Positions 17,285 to 27,684 of a stretch of DNA of 64,000 nucleotides are shown in pieces. Made by a program: the position numbers and the translations under genes. Every line of letters starts with the position of its first letter. Position 1 is the first letter of the stretch. The notes under the pieces are model-generated. The model was given only the letters and a program-made list of their open reading frames with translations. It was not told the origin of the DNA and ran no database searches. Source of the DNA: Streptomyces sp. AA1529 (GTDB lineage Bacteria > Actinomycetota > Actinomycetes > Streptomycetales > Streptomycetaceae); NCBI RefSeq assembly GCF_000280905.1, contig NZ_ALAP01000032.1, positions 62,001 to 126,000 of the forward strand, written 5' to 3'.

Positions 17285-19570
17285 GTGCCCTCGACAGAAA
17301 CCAGGCGAAGCGAACCCCTCCAGGAGCCGCTGAAGGCGCTGCTCGGCGGAAACACCGCGCAGGCGATGTCCGAGCACCTCGGGCTGCGCACGGTCGGCGA
17401 CCTGCTGCACCACTACCCCCGCCGGTACGCCGAGCGCGGCGAGCTGACGCGGCTGTCCGAGCTGCCGCTGGACGAGCACGTCACCGTCGTCGCCCGGATC
17501 CACGACGCCCGCGTGCACAAGTTCAACCACGGCCGGGGCCAGCGCCTGGAGGTCACGCTGACCGACGGCAGCGGCCGGCTCCAGCTCGTCTTCTTCGGCC
17601 GCTCGGTCCACTACCACCAGCGGCAGCTGCTGCCCGGCAAGCGCGGCCTGTTCGCCGGGAAGGTCGGGGTCTTCAACCGCAAGCTCCAGCTCTCCCATCC
17701 GGACTACAAGCTCCTGGACGAGGAGAGCGACGAGCAGACCGTCGCCCGGTTCGCGGGCGCCGTGCTGCCGCTGTACCCGGCGTGCAAGCAGCTCTCCTCC
17801 TGGAACATCGAGCAGTCCGTCGGCACCGTGCTCGACGCACTGCAGGCCACCTCCTGGCAGGGCCTGGCCGACCCGCTGCCCGGGCCGCTGCGTGCGCAGC
17901 GCGGCCTCGTCCCGCTCTCCGAGGCGCTGGAGAAGATCCACCGGCCGCAGGGCCGGACGGACATCGCCGAGGCCCGCTCCCGGCTCAAGTGGGACGAGGC
18001 GTTCGTCCTGCAGGTCGCCCTCGCCCGGCGCCGTGCCAAGGAGACCGAACTGCCCGCCGTGCCGCGCCGCCCGGCCGCCGGCGGGCTGCTGGACGCCTTC
18101 GACGCGCGGCTGCCGTTCACGCTCACCGACGGGCAGCACGAGGTCAGCCGGGAGATCTTCGCCGATCTGGCCACCGTGCACCCCATGCACCGGCTCCTGC
18201 AGGGCGAGGTGGGCTCCGGCAAGACGCTGGTGGCGCTGCGCGCGATGCTCGCCACCGTCGACGCGGGCGGCCAGGCGGCGATGCTGGCGCCCACCGAGGT
18301 GCTGGCCCAGCAGCACCACCGGTCCATCACCGAGATGATGGGCGAACTCGCGGAGGGCGGCATGCTCGGCGGGGCCGAGCAGGGCACCAAGGTGGTGCTG
18401 CTGACCGGCTCGATGGGCGCCGCGGCACGACGCCGGGCCCTGCTGGACCTGACGACCGGCGAGGCGGGCATCGTGGTGGGCACCCACGCGCTGATCGAGG
18501 ACAAGGTCGCCTTCCACGACCTGGGGCTGGTGGTCGTGGACGAGCAGCACCGCTTCGGCGTCGAACAGCGGGACGCGCTGCGCTCCAAGGGCGGCCACGC
18601 CCAGGGGGAGAAGCGCACTCCGCATCTGCTGGTCATGACGGCGACCCCCATCCCCCGGACCGTCGCCATGACCGTCTTCGGCGACCTGGAGACCTCCGTA
18701 CTGGACCAACTCCCCGCCGGGCGGTCCCCGATCGCCACCCACGTCGTCCCGGTCAGGGACAAGCCGCACTTCCTCGCCCGCGCCTGGGAGCGGGTGCGCG
18801 AGGAGACGGAGGCCGGCCACCAGACCTATGTGGTCTGCCCCCGGATCGGTGACGACGAGGACGCGGGAGGCAAGAGCGGCGCTCGCGGGCGGCCCGCCGA
18901 CGAGGAGGCGGCGAGCGGTTCAGCGGAGGACGAGGGCGCCGACAGTGAGGAGAGGCGTCCGCCGCTGGCCGTGCTGGACGTCGCCGAGCAGCTCGCCTCC
19001 GGTCCGCTGGCCGGGCTCCGGGTGGCGGTCCTGCACGGGCGGATGCAGCCGGAGGCCAAGGACGAGGTGATGCGGCGGTTCGCCGCGGGCGAGGTCGACG
19101 TGCTGGTGGCCACCACCGTCATCGAGGTCGGGGTGAACGTCCCCAACGCGACCGGCATGGTGGTCATGGACGCCGACCGGTTCGGCGTCTCGCAACTGCA
19201 CCAGCTGCGCGGCCGGGTCGGCCGGGGCACCGCACCGGGGCTGTGCCTGCTGGTGACGGACATGCCGCAGGAGTCCCCCGCACGGACCCGGCTGGAGGCC
19301 GTCGCGGCCACCCTCGACGGTTTCGAGCTCTCCCGCATCGACCTCGAACAGCGCCGCGAGGGCGATGTCCTGGGCCAGGCGCAGTCCGGCGTGCGCTCCT
19401 CGCTGCGGATGCTCGCCGTCATCGACGACGAGGACATCATCGCCGCGGCCCGCGACGAGGCCACCGCGCTGGTCGCGGCCGACCCCGAGCTGGCGGACCA
19501 TCCCGAGCTGCGCACCGCGCTGGACGCGCTGCTGGACGAGGAGCGGGAGGAGTTCCTCGACAAGGGCTGA
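17285..19570 (+). CDS. recG: ATP-dependent DNA helicase RecG
   Basis: A 761-aa monomeric helicase that remodels stalled forks and Holliday junctions. The N-terminal wedge OB domain covers about 60-170. Helicase motifs follow: Walker A GEVGSGKTLVALRAM (about 310-325), APTEVLAQQH, Walker B VVDEQHRFGVEQR (DEQH), MTATPIPRT, and motifs V-VI ATTVIEVGVNVPNA and HQLRGRVGRG. An acidic low-complexity insert (about 523-560) between the two helicase lobes is a local extension. The GTG start lies close behind a CAGGAT element, possibly leaderless. Confidence 0.96.
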   Translation: MPSTETRRSEPLQEPLKALLGGNTAQAMSEHLGLRTVGDLLHHYPRRYAERGELTRLSELPLDEHVTVVARIHDARVHKFNHGRGQRLEVTLTDGSGRLQLVFFGRSVHYHQRQLLPGKRGLFAGKVGVFNRKLQLSHPDYKLLDEESDEQTVARFAGAVLPLYPACKQLSSWNIEQSVGTVLDALQATSWQGLADPLPGPLRAQRGLVPLSEALEKIHRPQGRTDIAEARSRLKWDEAFVLQVALARRRAKETELPAVPRRPAAGGLLDAFDARLPFTLTDGQHEVSREIFADLATVHPMHRLLQGEVGSGKTLVALRAMLATVDAGGQAAMLAPTEVLAQQHHRSITEMMGELAEGGMLGGAEQGTKVVLLTGSMGAAARRRALLDLTTGEAGIVVGTHALIEDKVAFHDLGLVVVDEQHRFGVEQRDALRSKGGHAQGEKRTPHLLVMTATPIPRTVAMTVFGDLETSVLDQLPAGRSPIATHVVPVRDKPHFLARAWERVREETEAGHQTYVVCPRIGDDEDAGGKSGARGRPADEEAASGSAEDEGADSEERRPPLAVLDVAEQLASGPLAGLRVAVLHGRMQPEAKDEVMRRFAAGEVDVLVATTVIEVGVNVPNATGMVVMDADRFGVSQLHQLRGRVGRGTAPGLCLLVTDMPQESPARTRLEAVAATLDGFELSRIDLEQRREGDVLGQAQSGVRSSLRMLAVIDDEDIIAAARDEATALVAADPELADHPELRTALDALLDEEREEFLDKG

Positions 19571-19645
19571 CCGAGGCCACGCGGTGCCGGACCCCGCATG
19601 GGATCCTGATGCCGAGCACGCACCCCACACAGAGGATCCGCACCC

Positions 19646-20778
<1,133 letters not shown>

Positions 20779-20926
20779 CGCGCTCCGGGCCCGCGACCCC
20801 CGGGCCGCGGCCCCGCGCCGCGGCCGGGAGCGGACGGTTCCGGGCGGACGGCGCTGACCTGCCCGGACCGGTCGGCTTCCGGGAAGGAGTAACGGGCCCG
20901 CGCCCACGGGTCGTACAGTCACCTGC

Positions 20927-22024
20927 GTGGACGTACAGCAGAAACTCGACGAGATCGTGGCGACCGTCGACGGCGCGCGCTCGATGCCCATGTCCGCCTC
21001 CTGCGTGGTCAACCGGGCCGAGTTGCTCGCCATGCTCGAGGAGGTGCGCCAGGCGCTGCCCGGCTCCCTGGCCGAGGCGCGCGAGGTGATCGGCGGCCGC
21101 GAGCAGGTGGTGGCCGAGGCCCACCAGGAGGCCCAGCGCGTCATCGAGGCGGCCCAGGGCGAGCGCGCGGCGCTGGTGGCCGGCACGGAAGTGGCCCGGC
21201 GCGCGCAGGAGGAGGCCGACCGTATCCTGGCCGAGGCCCGCCGGGAGGCGGGCGAGATCCGGGTCGAGGCCGACGACTACGTCGACAGCAAGCTCGCCAA
21301 CTTCGAAGCCGTGCTCTCCAAGACCATCGGTTCCGTCGAGCGCGGCCGGGAGAAGCTGCTGGGCAGCGGGCCCGGTGCCGAGGAGTGGCACGAGGAGTAC
21401 GCGCACGAGGCGCCCGAGCGCACCGGCGACCCCCGCGAGCTGCAGCGCCGGGCCGACAGCTATGTCGAGGCGCGGCTCGGGTCGGTCTCGGCGGTGCTCA
21501 CCAAGACACTGGAGGCAGTGGGGCGCGGCCGGCTCAAGCTGCACGGTCACGAGCCCATCGACGAGCTGGCCGCGCACATGGCGGCGCAGGACGGTGCCGA
21601 GGGCTTCGCGCAGCACACCAGTGATGCCGACTATCTGGCCGGGCTCGCGCACACCGAGCCGGCGGCGGGGGCGGCGCAGGACGAGCAGTCCCGGCCGCCG
21701 CAGCCCGCGCAGCCGCCCCAGCCCCCCTACAGCCCGGCGCAGCCGCAGGACCCCTACTACGCGCAGCAGCAGATGCCCTACGGCGCCGGGCAGCAGCACG
21801 ATCCCTACGCCTACGCCCAGCAGGCGCCGCAGGACCCCTACTACGCGCAGCAGCACGACCCCTACGGCTACGCCCAGCAGCAGGACGGCTACTATCAGCA
21901 GCCCCAGCAGTACTACCAGCAGCAGCCGCAACAGCAGCTCGACGAGACCAGCCTCTTCGACACCAGCATGATCGACATCGAACAGGTCCGGGCCTACGAG
22001 CAGCGCCACGGCCACGGGGGCTGA
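20927..22024 (+). CDS. DivIVA-like coiled-coil protein with Gln/Tyr/Pro-rich tail
   Basis: A 365-aa cytosolic protein. Residues 1-220 are long amphipathic helices (SLAEAREVIGGREQVVAEAH, QEEADRILAEARREAGEIR, SYVEARLGSVSAVLTKTLEA) in the style of the DivIVA/Wag31 and F-type ATPase b-subunit coiled coils; it is not an ATP synthase subunit. Residues 245-345 are a disordered tail rich in Gln, Tyr and Pro, with the repeat QDPYYAQQ. The C-terminal DETSLFDTSMIDIEQVRAYE is conserved-looking. The GTG start is preceded by TACAGT eight bases upstream, suggesting a leaderless transcript. A role in polar growth or division is inferred from architecture. Confidence 0.75.
   Translation: MDVQQKLDEIVATVDGARSMPMSASCVVNRAELLAMLEEVRQALPGSLAEAREVIGGREQVVAEAHQEAQRVIEAAQGERAALVAGTEVARRAQEEADRILAEARREAGEIRVEADDYVDSKLANFEAVLSKTIGSVERGREKLLGSGPGAEEWHEEYAHEAPERTGDPRELQRRADSYVEARLGSVSAVLTKTLEAVGRGRLKLHGHEPIDELAAHMAAQDGAEGFAQHTSDADYLAGLAHTEPAAGAAQDEQSRPPQPAQPPQPPYSPAQPQDPYYAQQQMPYGAGQQHDPYAYAQQAPQDPYYAQQHDPYGYAQQQDGYYQQPQQYYQQQPQQQLDETSLFDTSMIDIEQVRAYEQRHGHGG
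21745..21935 (+). repeat. QDPYYAQQ-type coding repeats
   Basis: Imperfect units coding for QDPYYAQQ, HDPYAYAQQ, QDPYYAQQ and HDPYGYAQQ are arranged in tandem inside the DivIVA-like gene, followed by a QQPQQYYQQQPQQQ tract. This is a prion-like, low-complexity composition unusual in a high-GC genome. Confidence 0.75.
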
Positions 22025-22155
22025 TCCCCCCCCGGTCCGCGGAGCGCGGCGCCACCGGGACGCGGATTGGGTCATGGGGGAGCCGTCACGTATCCTGTCT
22101 CTTCGGCCGTGGGTACGTGCGCGGCCGAAGCCCCACCCGTAGAAAGCAGGAAGCC

Positions 22156-22785
22156 CTGAACTCCCCCCTCGACCACCGCGCGCCCCTCGTGTTCGACACA
22201 CGCGAGCTGGGGCGACGACCTGGTGCGATGAAGCGGCTCTCCCGCGAGGTGGAGTCCCCCGGCGACCTGGGTGTCGAGTTCATCAAGGTTCCCGACGGGG
22301 CGACGATCGAGCTGGACCTCCGCCTGGAGTCGGTCATGGAGGGGGTACTCGTCACGGGTACCGCCCGTGCGCCGCTGACAGGGGAGTGCGTAAAGTGTCT
22401 GGAGCCGCTCGACCAACGGGTCGAAGCGGACTTCCAGGAGATGTTCTCCTATCCCGACGCCGACGACCGGGGCCGCCCCGTTGCGGAGCCCGGCGAGGAC
22501 GAGGAGGACGAGGACACACTCTTCCTCGAGGGCGATCTGTTCGACCTCGAACCCGTGCTGCGGGACGCGGTGGTGCTCGCACTGCCGCTGCAGCCGGTGT
22601 GCCGCGAGGACTGCCCCGGCCTGTGCCCCGAATGCGGGGCCCGGCTGGCGGACGACCCCGACCACAGGCACGAAGAAGCCGTCGACATCAGGTGGGCGGC
22701 ACTGCAGGGACTCGCCGAGACCATGCCGGACGGCGAGAAGGACAACGAGCCCCGCACCGACGGGGACGACTCACAGGAGAAGTAG
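22156..22785 (+). CDS. DUF177 (YceD) family protein, L32-associated
   Basis: About 209 aa. The core [16 protein letters not shown] and [21 protein letters not shown] with the later [16 protein letters not shown] form the zinc-binding YceD/DUF177 family, always encoded before rpmF and linked to 23S rRNA or large-subunit metabolism. The ATG/GTG choice is unusual: a GTG at 22117 lacks a ribosome site, whereas the CTG at 22156 follows GCAGGAAG at good spacing and yields the family-like start (M)[14 protein letters not shown], so I prefer the CTG. rpmF begins 2 bases after the stop. Confidence 0.85.
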   Translation: MNSPLDHRAPLVFDTRELGRRPGAMKRLSREVESPGDLGVEFIKVPDGATIELDLRLESVMEGVLVTGTARAPLTGECVKCLEPLDQRVEADFQEMFSYPDADDRGRPVAEPGEDEEDEDTLFLEGDLFDLEPVLRDAVVLALPLQPVCREDCPGLCPECGARLADDPDHRHEEAVDIRWAALQGLAETMPDGEKDNEPRTDGDDSQEK

Positions 22786-22787
22786 CC

Positions 22788-22961
22788 GTGGCTGTTCCGA
22801 AGCGGAAGATGTCGCGCAGCAACACGCGCCACCGCCGGTCGCAGTGGAAGGCTGCGGTCCCCACCCTGGTGAAGTGCGAGCGCTGCCGCGAGCCCAAGCA
22901 GCAGCACATCGCGTGCCCGAGCTGCGGCACCTACAACAAGCGTCAGGTCCTCGAGGTCTGA
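22788..22961 (+). CDS. rpmF: 50S ribosomal protein L32
   Basis: A 57-aa ribosomal protein, [20 protein letters not shown] then [18 protein letters not shown]. The paired CxxC motifs show the zinc-binding form. The GTG start follows the DUF177 stop by two bases after AGGAGAAG, so it is translationally linked. Confidence 0.96.
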   Translation: MAVPKRKMSRSNTRHRRSQWKAAVPTLVKCERCREPKQQHIACPSCGTYNKRQVLEV

Positions 22962-22968
22962 TCGGCGG

Positions 22969-23877
22969 GTGACAGGCTCCATGTCCGACGCCGGAACTCC
23001 GCAGGGTCCCGTCCCCGGGAAGGGGGGAGACTCCGCGGAGCTGGTGGACTCGGCCTCGTCGCACGCGATTCTGGAAGGGCGGCTCGGTTACCGACTGGAG
23101 TCCGCCCTTCTGGTGCGTGCGCTGACGCACCGCAGCTACGCCTACGAGAACGGCGGGCTGCCCACCAACGAGCGCTTGGAATTCCTCGGTGACTCCGTCC
23201 TCGGACTCGTGGTCACCGACACGCTCTACCGGATGCATCCCGACCTGCCGGAGGGCCAGCTCGCCAAGCTGCGGGCCGCGGTGGTCAACTCGCGTGCCCT
23301 CGCAGGTGTCGCCCGCGGGCTCGACCTGGGCGCCTTCATCCGCCTCGGCAGAGGCGAGGAGGGCACCGGCGGCCGGGACAAGGCGTCGATCCTCGCGGAC
23401 ACGCTGGAAGCGGTCATCGGCGCCGTCTATCTCGACCAGGAGCTGGAAGCGGCCTCCGAACTGGTGCACCGCCTCTTCGACCCGCTCATCGAGCGGTCCT
23501 CCAACCTGGGCGCCGGTCTCGACTGGAAGACCAGCCTGCAGGAGCTGACGGCCGCCGAGGGACTCGGCGTCCCGGAGTACCTGGTCTCCGAGACGGGCCC
23601 CGACCACGAGAAGACCTTCACGGCTGCTGCCCGCGTCGGTGGTGTCGCGTACGGCACCGGCACAGGACGCAGCAAGAAGGAGGCCGAGCAGCAGGCCGCC
23701 GAGGCCGCCTGGCGCGCCATCTCGGCCCGCGCGGAGGCCGCCGCGGAAGGCGACGGCGACAGCCGGCGGACCGGCAAGGCCGCAGCCGCCGGCAAGGGTG
23801 CCGCGGCGCCCTCCGTCCCCGACGGCCAGCGCAGCGAGCCCACCGAGCCCACCGAGGGCAGCGCCGCGTCGCGCTGA
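22969..23877 (+). CDS. rnc: Ribonuclease III
   Basis: A dsRNA-specific endonuclease of 302 aa. It has the catalytic signature [16 protein letters not shown] (about 68-83) and the second acidic cluster [13 protein letters not shown], then a double-stranded RNA-binding domain (about 195-262). In Streptomyces RNase III (AbsB) controls antibiotic gene expression globally. The C-terminal 45 residues are a charged disordered extension. The first GTG (22969) and an ATG (22981) are possible starts. Confidence 0.96.
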   Translation: MTGSMSDAGTPQGPVPGKGGDSAELVDSASSHAILEGRLGYRLESALLVRALTHRSYAYENGGLPTNERLEFLGDSVLGLVVTDTLYRMHPDLPEGQLAKLRAAVVNSRALAGVARGLDLGAFIRLGRGEEGTGGRDKASILADTLEAVIGAVYLDQELEAASELVHRLFDPLIERSSNLGAGLDWKTSLQELTAAEGLGVPEYLVSETGPDHEKTFTAAARVGGVAYGTGTGRSKKEAEQQAAEAAWRAISARAEAAAEGDGDSRRTGKAAAAGKGAAAPSVPDGQRSEPTEPTEGSAASR

Positions 23878-23902
23878 CCCCCGCGCACACCGCACCGTCC
23901 GT

Positions 23903-23930
23903 CACGGCCGCCCTCCTCGGGGCGGCCGTG
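23903..23930 (+). terminator. Hairpin after rnc
   Basis: CACGGCCGCCC (23903-23913) pairs with GGGCGGCCGTG (23920-23930), an 11-bp stem 26 bases after the rnc stop. mutM follows, so read-through or a weak attenuator is possible. Confidence 0.6.
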
Positions 23931-23977
23931 GTGTTTCCGGTCCCGAGCAGGCGGGGCCCTGTCCCCTGAGGAGTCCC

Positions 23978-24865
23978 GTGCCCGAGCTGCCGGAAGTCGA
24001 GGTCGTCCGCCGCGGCCTGGAACGCTGGACGGGCGGCCGCACCATCAGCGCCACCGAGGTGCTGCACCCGCGTGCCGTCCGCCGCCACCTGGCCGGTGCG
24101 CCGGACTTCATCGCGCGGCTGGCCGGCCGGCGCCTCGGACCGGCGCAGCGCCGGGGCAAATACCTGTGGCTGCCCCTCGAGGACGGTTCCCACGCGCTCC
24201 TGGCCCACCTGGGGATGAGCGGCCAGCTCCTCATCCAGCCGCCCGGCACCCCCGACGAGCGGCATCTGCGGGTCCGCTTCACCTTCGCGGACGCCGCGGG
24301 CGGTGAGCTGCGCTTCGTCGACCAGCGCACCTTCGGCGGGCTCTCGCTCCACGCGACCGCCGAGGACGGGCTGCCCGACGTGATCGCGCACATCGCCCGC
24401 GACCCGCTGGACCCCGCCTTCGACGAGGCGGCCCTGCACGCGGCCCTGCGCCGCCGCCGTACCACCGTCAAGCGCGCCCTGCTGGACCAGTCGCTGATCA
24501 GCGGCGTCGGCAACATCTACGCCGACGAGGCGCTGTGGCGCTCCCGGCTGCACTACGACCGTCCCACGGCCACCCTGACCCGGACGCAGACCGCCGAGCT
24601 GGTCGGACATGTGCGGGAGGTGATGACGGCCGCGCTGGCCCAGGGCGGCACCAGCTTCGACAGCCTCTATGTGAACGTCAACGGCGAGTCCGGCTACTTC
24701 GACCGCTCGCTGGACGCCTACGGCCGCGAGGACGAGCCCTGCCGCCGCTGCGGCACCCCGATGCGGCGCAGCGCCTGGATGAACCGCTCCAGCTACTACT
24801 GCCCCCGCTGCCAGCGGCCCCCGCGCCCGCGCGGCGACGGCCACCCGCGTCCGGCACGGGCCTAG
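23978..24865 (+). CDS. mutM: Formamidopyrimidine-DNA glycosylase
   Basis: A bifunctional 8-oxoguanine glycosylase/AP lyase of 295 aa. The N-terminal [14 protein letters not shown] supplies the catalytic Pro after Met removal. [13 protein letters not shown] [26 protein letters not shown], and the C-terminal zinc finger [15 protein letters not shown]...YYCPRC are all intact. The GTG at 23978 gives the exact required N-terminus. The 3' 190 bases are overlapped on the opposite strand by an open frame of a small unknown gene. Confidence 0.96.
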   Translation: MPELPEVEVVRRGLERWTGGRTISATEVLHPRAVRRHLAGAPDFIARLAGRRLGPAQRRGKYLWLPLEDGSHALLAHLGMSGQLLIQPPGTPDERHLRVRFTFADAAGGELRFVDQRTFGGLSLHATAEDGLPDVIAHIARDPLDPAFDEAALHAALRRRRTTVKRALLDQSLISGVGNIYADEALWRSRLHYDRPTATLTRTQTAELVGHVREVMTAALAQGGTSFDSLYVNVNGESGYFDRSLDAYGREDEPCRRCGTPMRRSAWMNRSSYYCPRCQRPPRPRGDGHPRPARA

Positions 24866-25310
24866 GTGTACTGGCCTGGAGCGTTGTGCACGCGGACGGT
24901 CGGGGGCCGGCCTCCGAAGCGGTGTGGCAGCGGCCCACCCCACCCCGGCCCAGCACGGGATCGGCGCCCGGGGACGGCTGGTCGCCCATGAACCACAGGT
25001 GGCTGCCCGGCGTCGCCGCGCATGCCTCCAGCAACTCGGCGAGGTCGAGCAGGGCCGCCTTCTGCCGCTCGTCGGGACACCGCTCGGTCAGAGCGGTGAC
25101 CTCCTGGCGGGCGATGTGGGCTTCCTGTTCGTTGAACAGCGTGTCGCCATACGGATCCACCCAGCCGAGCTTGCCGGACCCGAACCGGTCGAGCGTGCTC
25201 AGTGCCCTGGCCAAGGCTTCACCGTGTTTGTGGGACTCCCGCAACAAGGTCTCCCGGGACGCCTTCTTGAGCGGAGGCCGCCCCGAGTGCAGCTCCAGTT
25301 CGATTCCCAT
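24678..25310 (-). CDS. Hypothetical protein, possible 3' frameshift into mutM antisense
   Basis: The protein starts at an ATG with GGAGAGAC upstream ([20 protein letters not shown]) and has a credible 130-residue body with [20 protein letters not shown] and [25 protein letters not shown] recognise this as a small actinobacterial unknown family, normally about 120-130 aa. After GDQPSPG the frame continues with Arg/Ser/Gly-rich sequence antisense to mutM, giving 210 aa in all. The tail looks like run-on past a lost stop. Function unknown. Confidence 0.5.
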   Translation of the reverse strand: MGIELELHSGRPPLKKASRETLLRESHKHGEALARALSTLDRFGSGKLGWVDPYGDTLFNEQEAHIARQEVTALTERCPDERQKAALLDLAELLEACAATPGSHLWFMGDQPSPGADPVLGRGGVGRCHTASEAGPRPSACTTLQASTPRPVPDAGGRRRAGAGAAGSGGSSSWSGSSRRCAASGCRSGGRARPRGRRRPASGRSSRTRR

Positions 25311-25469
25311 GTCTCTCCTCTGCCTCGGGCACCGAAGCTCTGCCTCGGGCATCGAAGCATCGCAGAACCCGTTCGTCAGACACCCTTGCGAAGAGTCTTC
25401 CGCGAACCGGGGCGCCCCTCTCGGGCCCGGACCGGGGGCTGTCCGGGAGTCGGGCCCCACAGGGCGGGC

Positions 25470-26354
25470 TCAGAAGCCGAAGTCCTGGGTCCACCAGGGG
25501 CCACCCTCGGCGAAGTGCGCGCCGACGCCCAGGGTGCGGTAGTCGCAGTTGAGGATGTTGGCCCGGTGGCCGGGGCTGTTCATCCAGGAATCCATCACGG
25601 AGCGGGCGTTGGCCTGGCCGCGGGCGATGTTCTCGCCGCCCAGGTCGCTGACCCCGGCGGCCTCGGCGCGGTCCCAGGGGCTCTTGCCGTCGGGCGAGGT
25701 GTGTGAGAAGAACCCGCGCCGTGCCATGTCCTCGCTGTAGTCCCCGGCCAGGGCGGCCAGCTTCGCGTCCGCCGTCAGCGGCTTGCAGCCCGCCTTGGCC
25801 CGCTCCTGGTTGACCAGCGAGAGGACCTCGCTCTCCGCGGCGGACTCCTGGTCGGCCGCGGCGGTGCTGCCGCCGCCCGATCCTCCGGGGTCCGGCCGGG
25901 AGCTGCCGGTGCGGGAGCCGCGCTCCTCCTCGCGGGTGGGTTCCGGGGTCTTCGACGCCCGCTTCGAGGGTGAGGCGTCCGGCGTCCGGGTGGGGCGCTC
26001 GCTCTTCCGGGAGGGAGTGGGGGTGGGGCTCGGGCTCCTGTCCCCGTCGGCGGGGGGCGCCGCGGAGTCGCGGTCGGTGGGGTCGGCGGAGACCGGTGGG
26101 ACCGCCGGGCCGGTGCCGTCGGCCTGCACCCGGCTGTCCCGTGGCCCGCCGAGCCCGCCCGGCGCGGGTATCAGCCCGGACGCCACGGCGACGGTGCCCA
26201 TGGCGAGCGCGGCGGAGGCGCCCAGCACCCCGGTCCGGACGGGGGTGGCCGCGCGTCTGCGGCGCCTGCCGCCCCGGTGGGGGTGTACGGCCGGCGGCTC
26301 GGAGGACTCCGGCGGGACGGCTGGAGTGGGGGTAGCGCGTCGATGGCGGCCCAT
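25470..26354 (-). CDS. Secreted CAP (SCP/PR1) domain protein
   Basis: About 294 aa. The N-terminal 30 residues are basic, then a single membrane/signal segment ([18 protein letters not shown]), a long Pro/Ser/Thr/Arg disordered linker (about 75-165), and a C-terminal CAP domain. The CAP domain shows [40 protein letters not shown] and [12 protein letters not shown], a bacterial SCP layout. The ATG at 26354 has GAGGA upstream; a GTG at 26369 would add five residues. It is likely anchored or secreted at the cell wall; the biochemical role of bacterial CAP domains is unsettled. Confidence 0.88.
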   Translation of the reverse strand: MGRHRRATPTPAVPPESSEPPAVHPHRGGRRRRRAATPVRTGVLGASAALAMGTVAVASGLIPAPGGLGGPRDSRVQADGTGPAVPPVSADPTDRDSAAPPADGDRSPSPTPTPSRKSERPTRTPDASPSKRASKTPEPTREEERGSRTGSSRPDPGGSGGGSTAAADQESAAESEVLSLVNQERAKAGCKPLTADAKLAALAGDYSEDMARRGFFSHTSPDGKSPWDRAEAAGVSDLGGENIARGQANARSVMDSWMNSPGHRANILNCDYRTLGVGAHFAEGGPWWTQDFGF

Positions 26355-26516
26355 CTGTGCTGTCCTCACATTGCTCTCGGCGATACGGCGTCAAGGTTCC
26401 GTCTCCCGCTCACTCCCTGGTGTGAGCGGGAAGTGAAGAGAGTTGCCGGGCAATGTACGGCATCCCCACGGGGGCTGATGTATCCGCTCGGGAATTGTCC
26501 GGATAGCGTGCACCCC

Positions 26517-26912
26517 ATGGCTGCCATCAATCCGACCGACGACGCGGACGGAACGTCGCGCGAACAGCTGAGTGAACAGATGAGCGAGCAGTTCGCCGAG
26601 CAGTTCGCCGAAGAGCCCGATCGGGTACGCCCCGAGGAGCCCGCGCGGCTGACCGCCTGGGTGCGCGGGGAGGTGCAGGGCGTGGGCTTCCGCTGGTTCA
26701 CCCGTGCGGCGGCGCTGCGGATCGGCCGGCTCGTCGGCTTCGCGCTGAATCTCGGCGACGGCCGGGTGCAGATCGTGGCGGAGGGCACCCGTGCCGACTG
26801 CGGGCACCTGCTGGAGTGGCTGCGGAGCGGGGACACGCCCGGGCGCGTCGACGGGGTCACCGAGATCTGGGACACACCTCGCGGGGGGTACCGCGGCTTC
26901 GCGATCCGGTGA
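26517..26912 (+). CDS. acyP: Acylphosphatase with N-terminal extension
   Basis: The C-terminal 90 residues are a complete acylphosphatase: [21 protein letters not shown] holds the catalytic Arg, and [17 protein letters not shown] the catalytic Asn; [19 protein letters not shown] closes the domain. It hydrolyses acyl phosphates. Before it lies about 42 residues including a repeated SEQ-type acidic stretch ([19 protein letters not shown]), absent from the core family, so the true start may be further 3'. The position just before smc matches other streptomycetes. Confidence 0.85.
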   Translation: MAAINPTDDADGTSREQLSEQMSEQFAEQFAEEPDRVRPEEPARLTAWVRGEVQGVGFRWFTRAAALRIGRLVGFALNLGDGRVQIVAEGTRADCGHLLEWLRSGDTPGRVDGVTEIWDTPRGGYRGFAIR

Positions 26913-27224
26913 TCCACAACAGTTGCCAATCGCGCTCCACCATGCAAAGCTTCCGCAACGAGTGAGCGACGTGGATCTTCCATCCGCCCCCGCGGGACAG
27001 CCGCCTCCGGCGCCGGACGCCGTGGAGCCGAAGCAGGCCCGGGGGTAGCTACGTGTGATCGTGTTGACCGTCAAACCATTTGGTGAGATCCTGAAACCCC
27101 GCGCACCTGAGCTGTTTGATCCAGAGAACCTTTAGTAAAAGTCCAGAGCAGACCCTCAACGGTGCGATTCCCTCACGACCCACCACATCCACGGTCGGTC
27201 ACTCAGTGTGGAGGACCATCCATC
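26913..27224. other. AT-rich promoter region before the small coiled-coil gene
   Basis: About 310 bases with the lowest GC of the neighbourhood. TTGACC at 27064-27069 and an AT-rich run (27110-27140, with TTTAGTAAAAG) are likely promoter parts. A 28-codon GTG frame at 26962-27048 has no ribosome site and I do not call it a gene. Confidence 0.4.
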
Positions 27225-27431
27225 ATGGCAAAGGCGCTCCTCGGTCACGTCGGCGGTTACGACCCCCGGGTGCTCGCCGAGATGCGACGGCTGCAGCAGC
27301 GTGTCCAGGACCTGGAATCCGAGCTCGTTCGGATGCAGGCCGAGAACGACGCTCTGTCCGCCGCCGCTCGGCACCACGACTCGGTGTTCGAAGACCTCGA
27401 CGTGAAGACGGCCGAGCCTGCGCTGACCTGA
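27225..27431 (+). CDS. Small conserved coiled-coil protein
   Basis: A 68-aa protein, MAKALLGHVGGYDPRVLAEM, then a leucine heptad coiled coil (RRLQQRVQDLESELVRMQAEN) and an acidic end. It has its own promoter-like region and a textbook terminator, so it is a monocistronic, probably well-expressed gene. It is present at this position upstream of smc in Streptomyces. No function is known; a small dimeric adaptor is a reasonable guess. Confidence 0.8.
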   Translation: MAKALLGHVGGYDPRVLAEMRRLQQRVQDLESELVRMQAENDALSAAARHHDSVFEDLDVKTAEPALT

Positions 27432-27486
27432 TCCTCGCCCGCCGGGCAGGACGGGCCGAGCAGGACAGCCGTAGTCGGAAATTCTC

Positions 27487-27516
27487 AAGGGACGCTTCGG
27501 CGTCCCTTAGTTTTTG
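27487..27516 (+). terminator. Rho-independent terminator after the small coiled-coil gene
   Basis: AAGGGACGC-TTCG-GCGTCCCTT (27487-27508), a 9-bp stem with a UUCG tetraloop, followed by AGTTTTTG. This is one of the few canonical stem plus U-tract terminators in the window. Confidence 0.92.
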
Positions 27517-27684
27517 TCTCCTGGTGGTCCGCTGGCGTGTGGGGTGTGTGCTCATCGTGGCGCGATGCGTTACGTCTGATCTGCCCCCGCCCCCTCCAGG
27601 CGAAACCCCCGCGCGAATCCCTTCCCGTCGCTTCGGCGCCGTCGGCGCGACATCTCCAGGCCTCCCTCGGTAAGGTCCGGACGC

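Noticed and set aside
15547..18852. 1101-aa open frame on the + strand
   Set aside because: It is an Arg/Gly/Pro-rich shadow of the DAK2 and recG genes in another frame; these two have clear domains.
20927..22024. ATP synthase subunit b
   Set aside because: Coiled-coil similarity can attract this label, but there is no membrane segment and no atp gene nearby.
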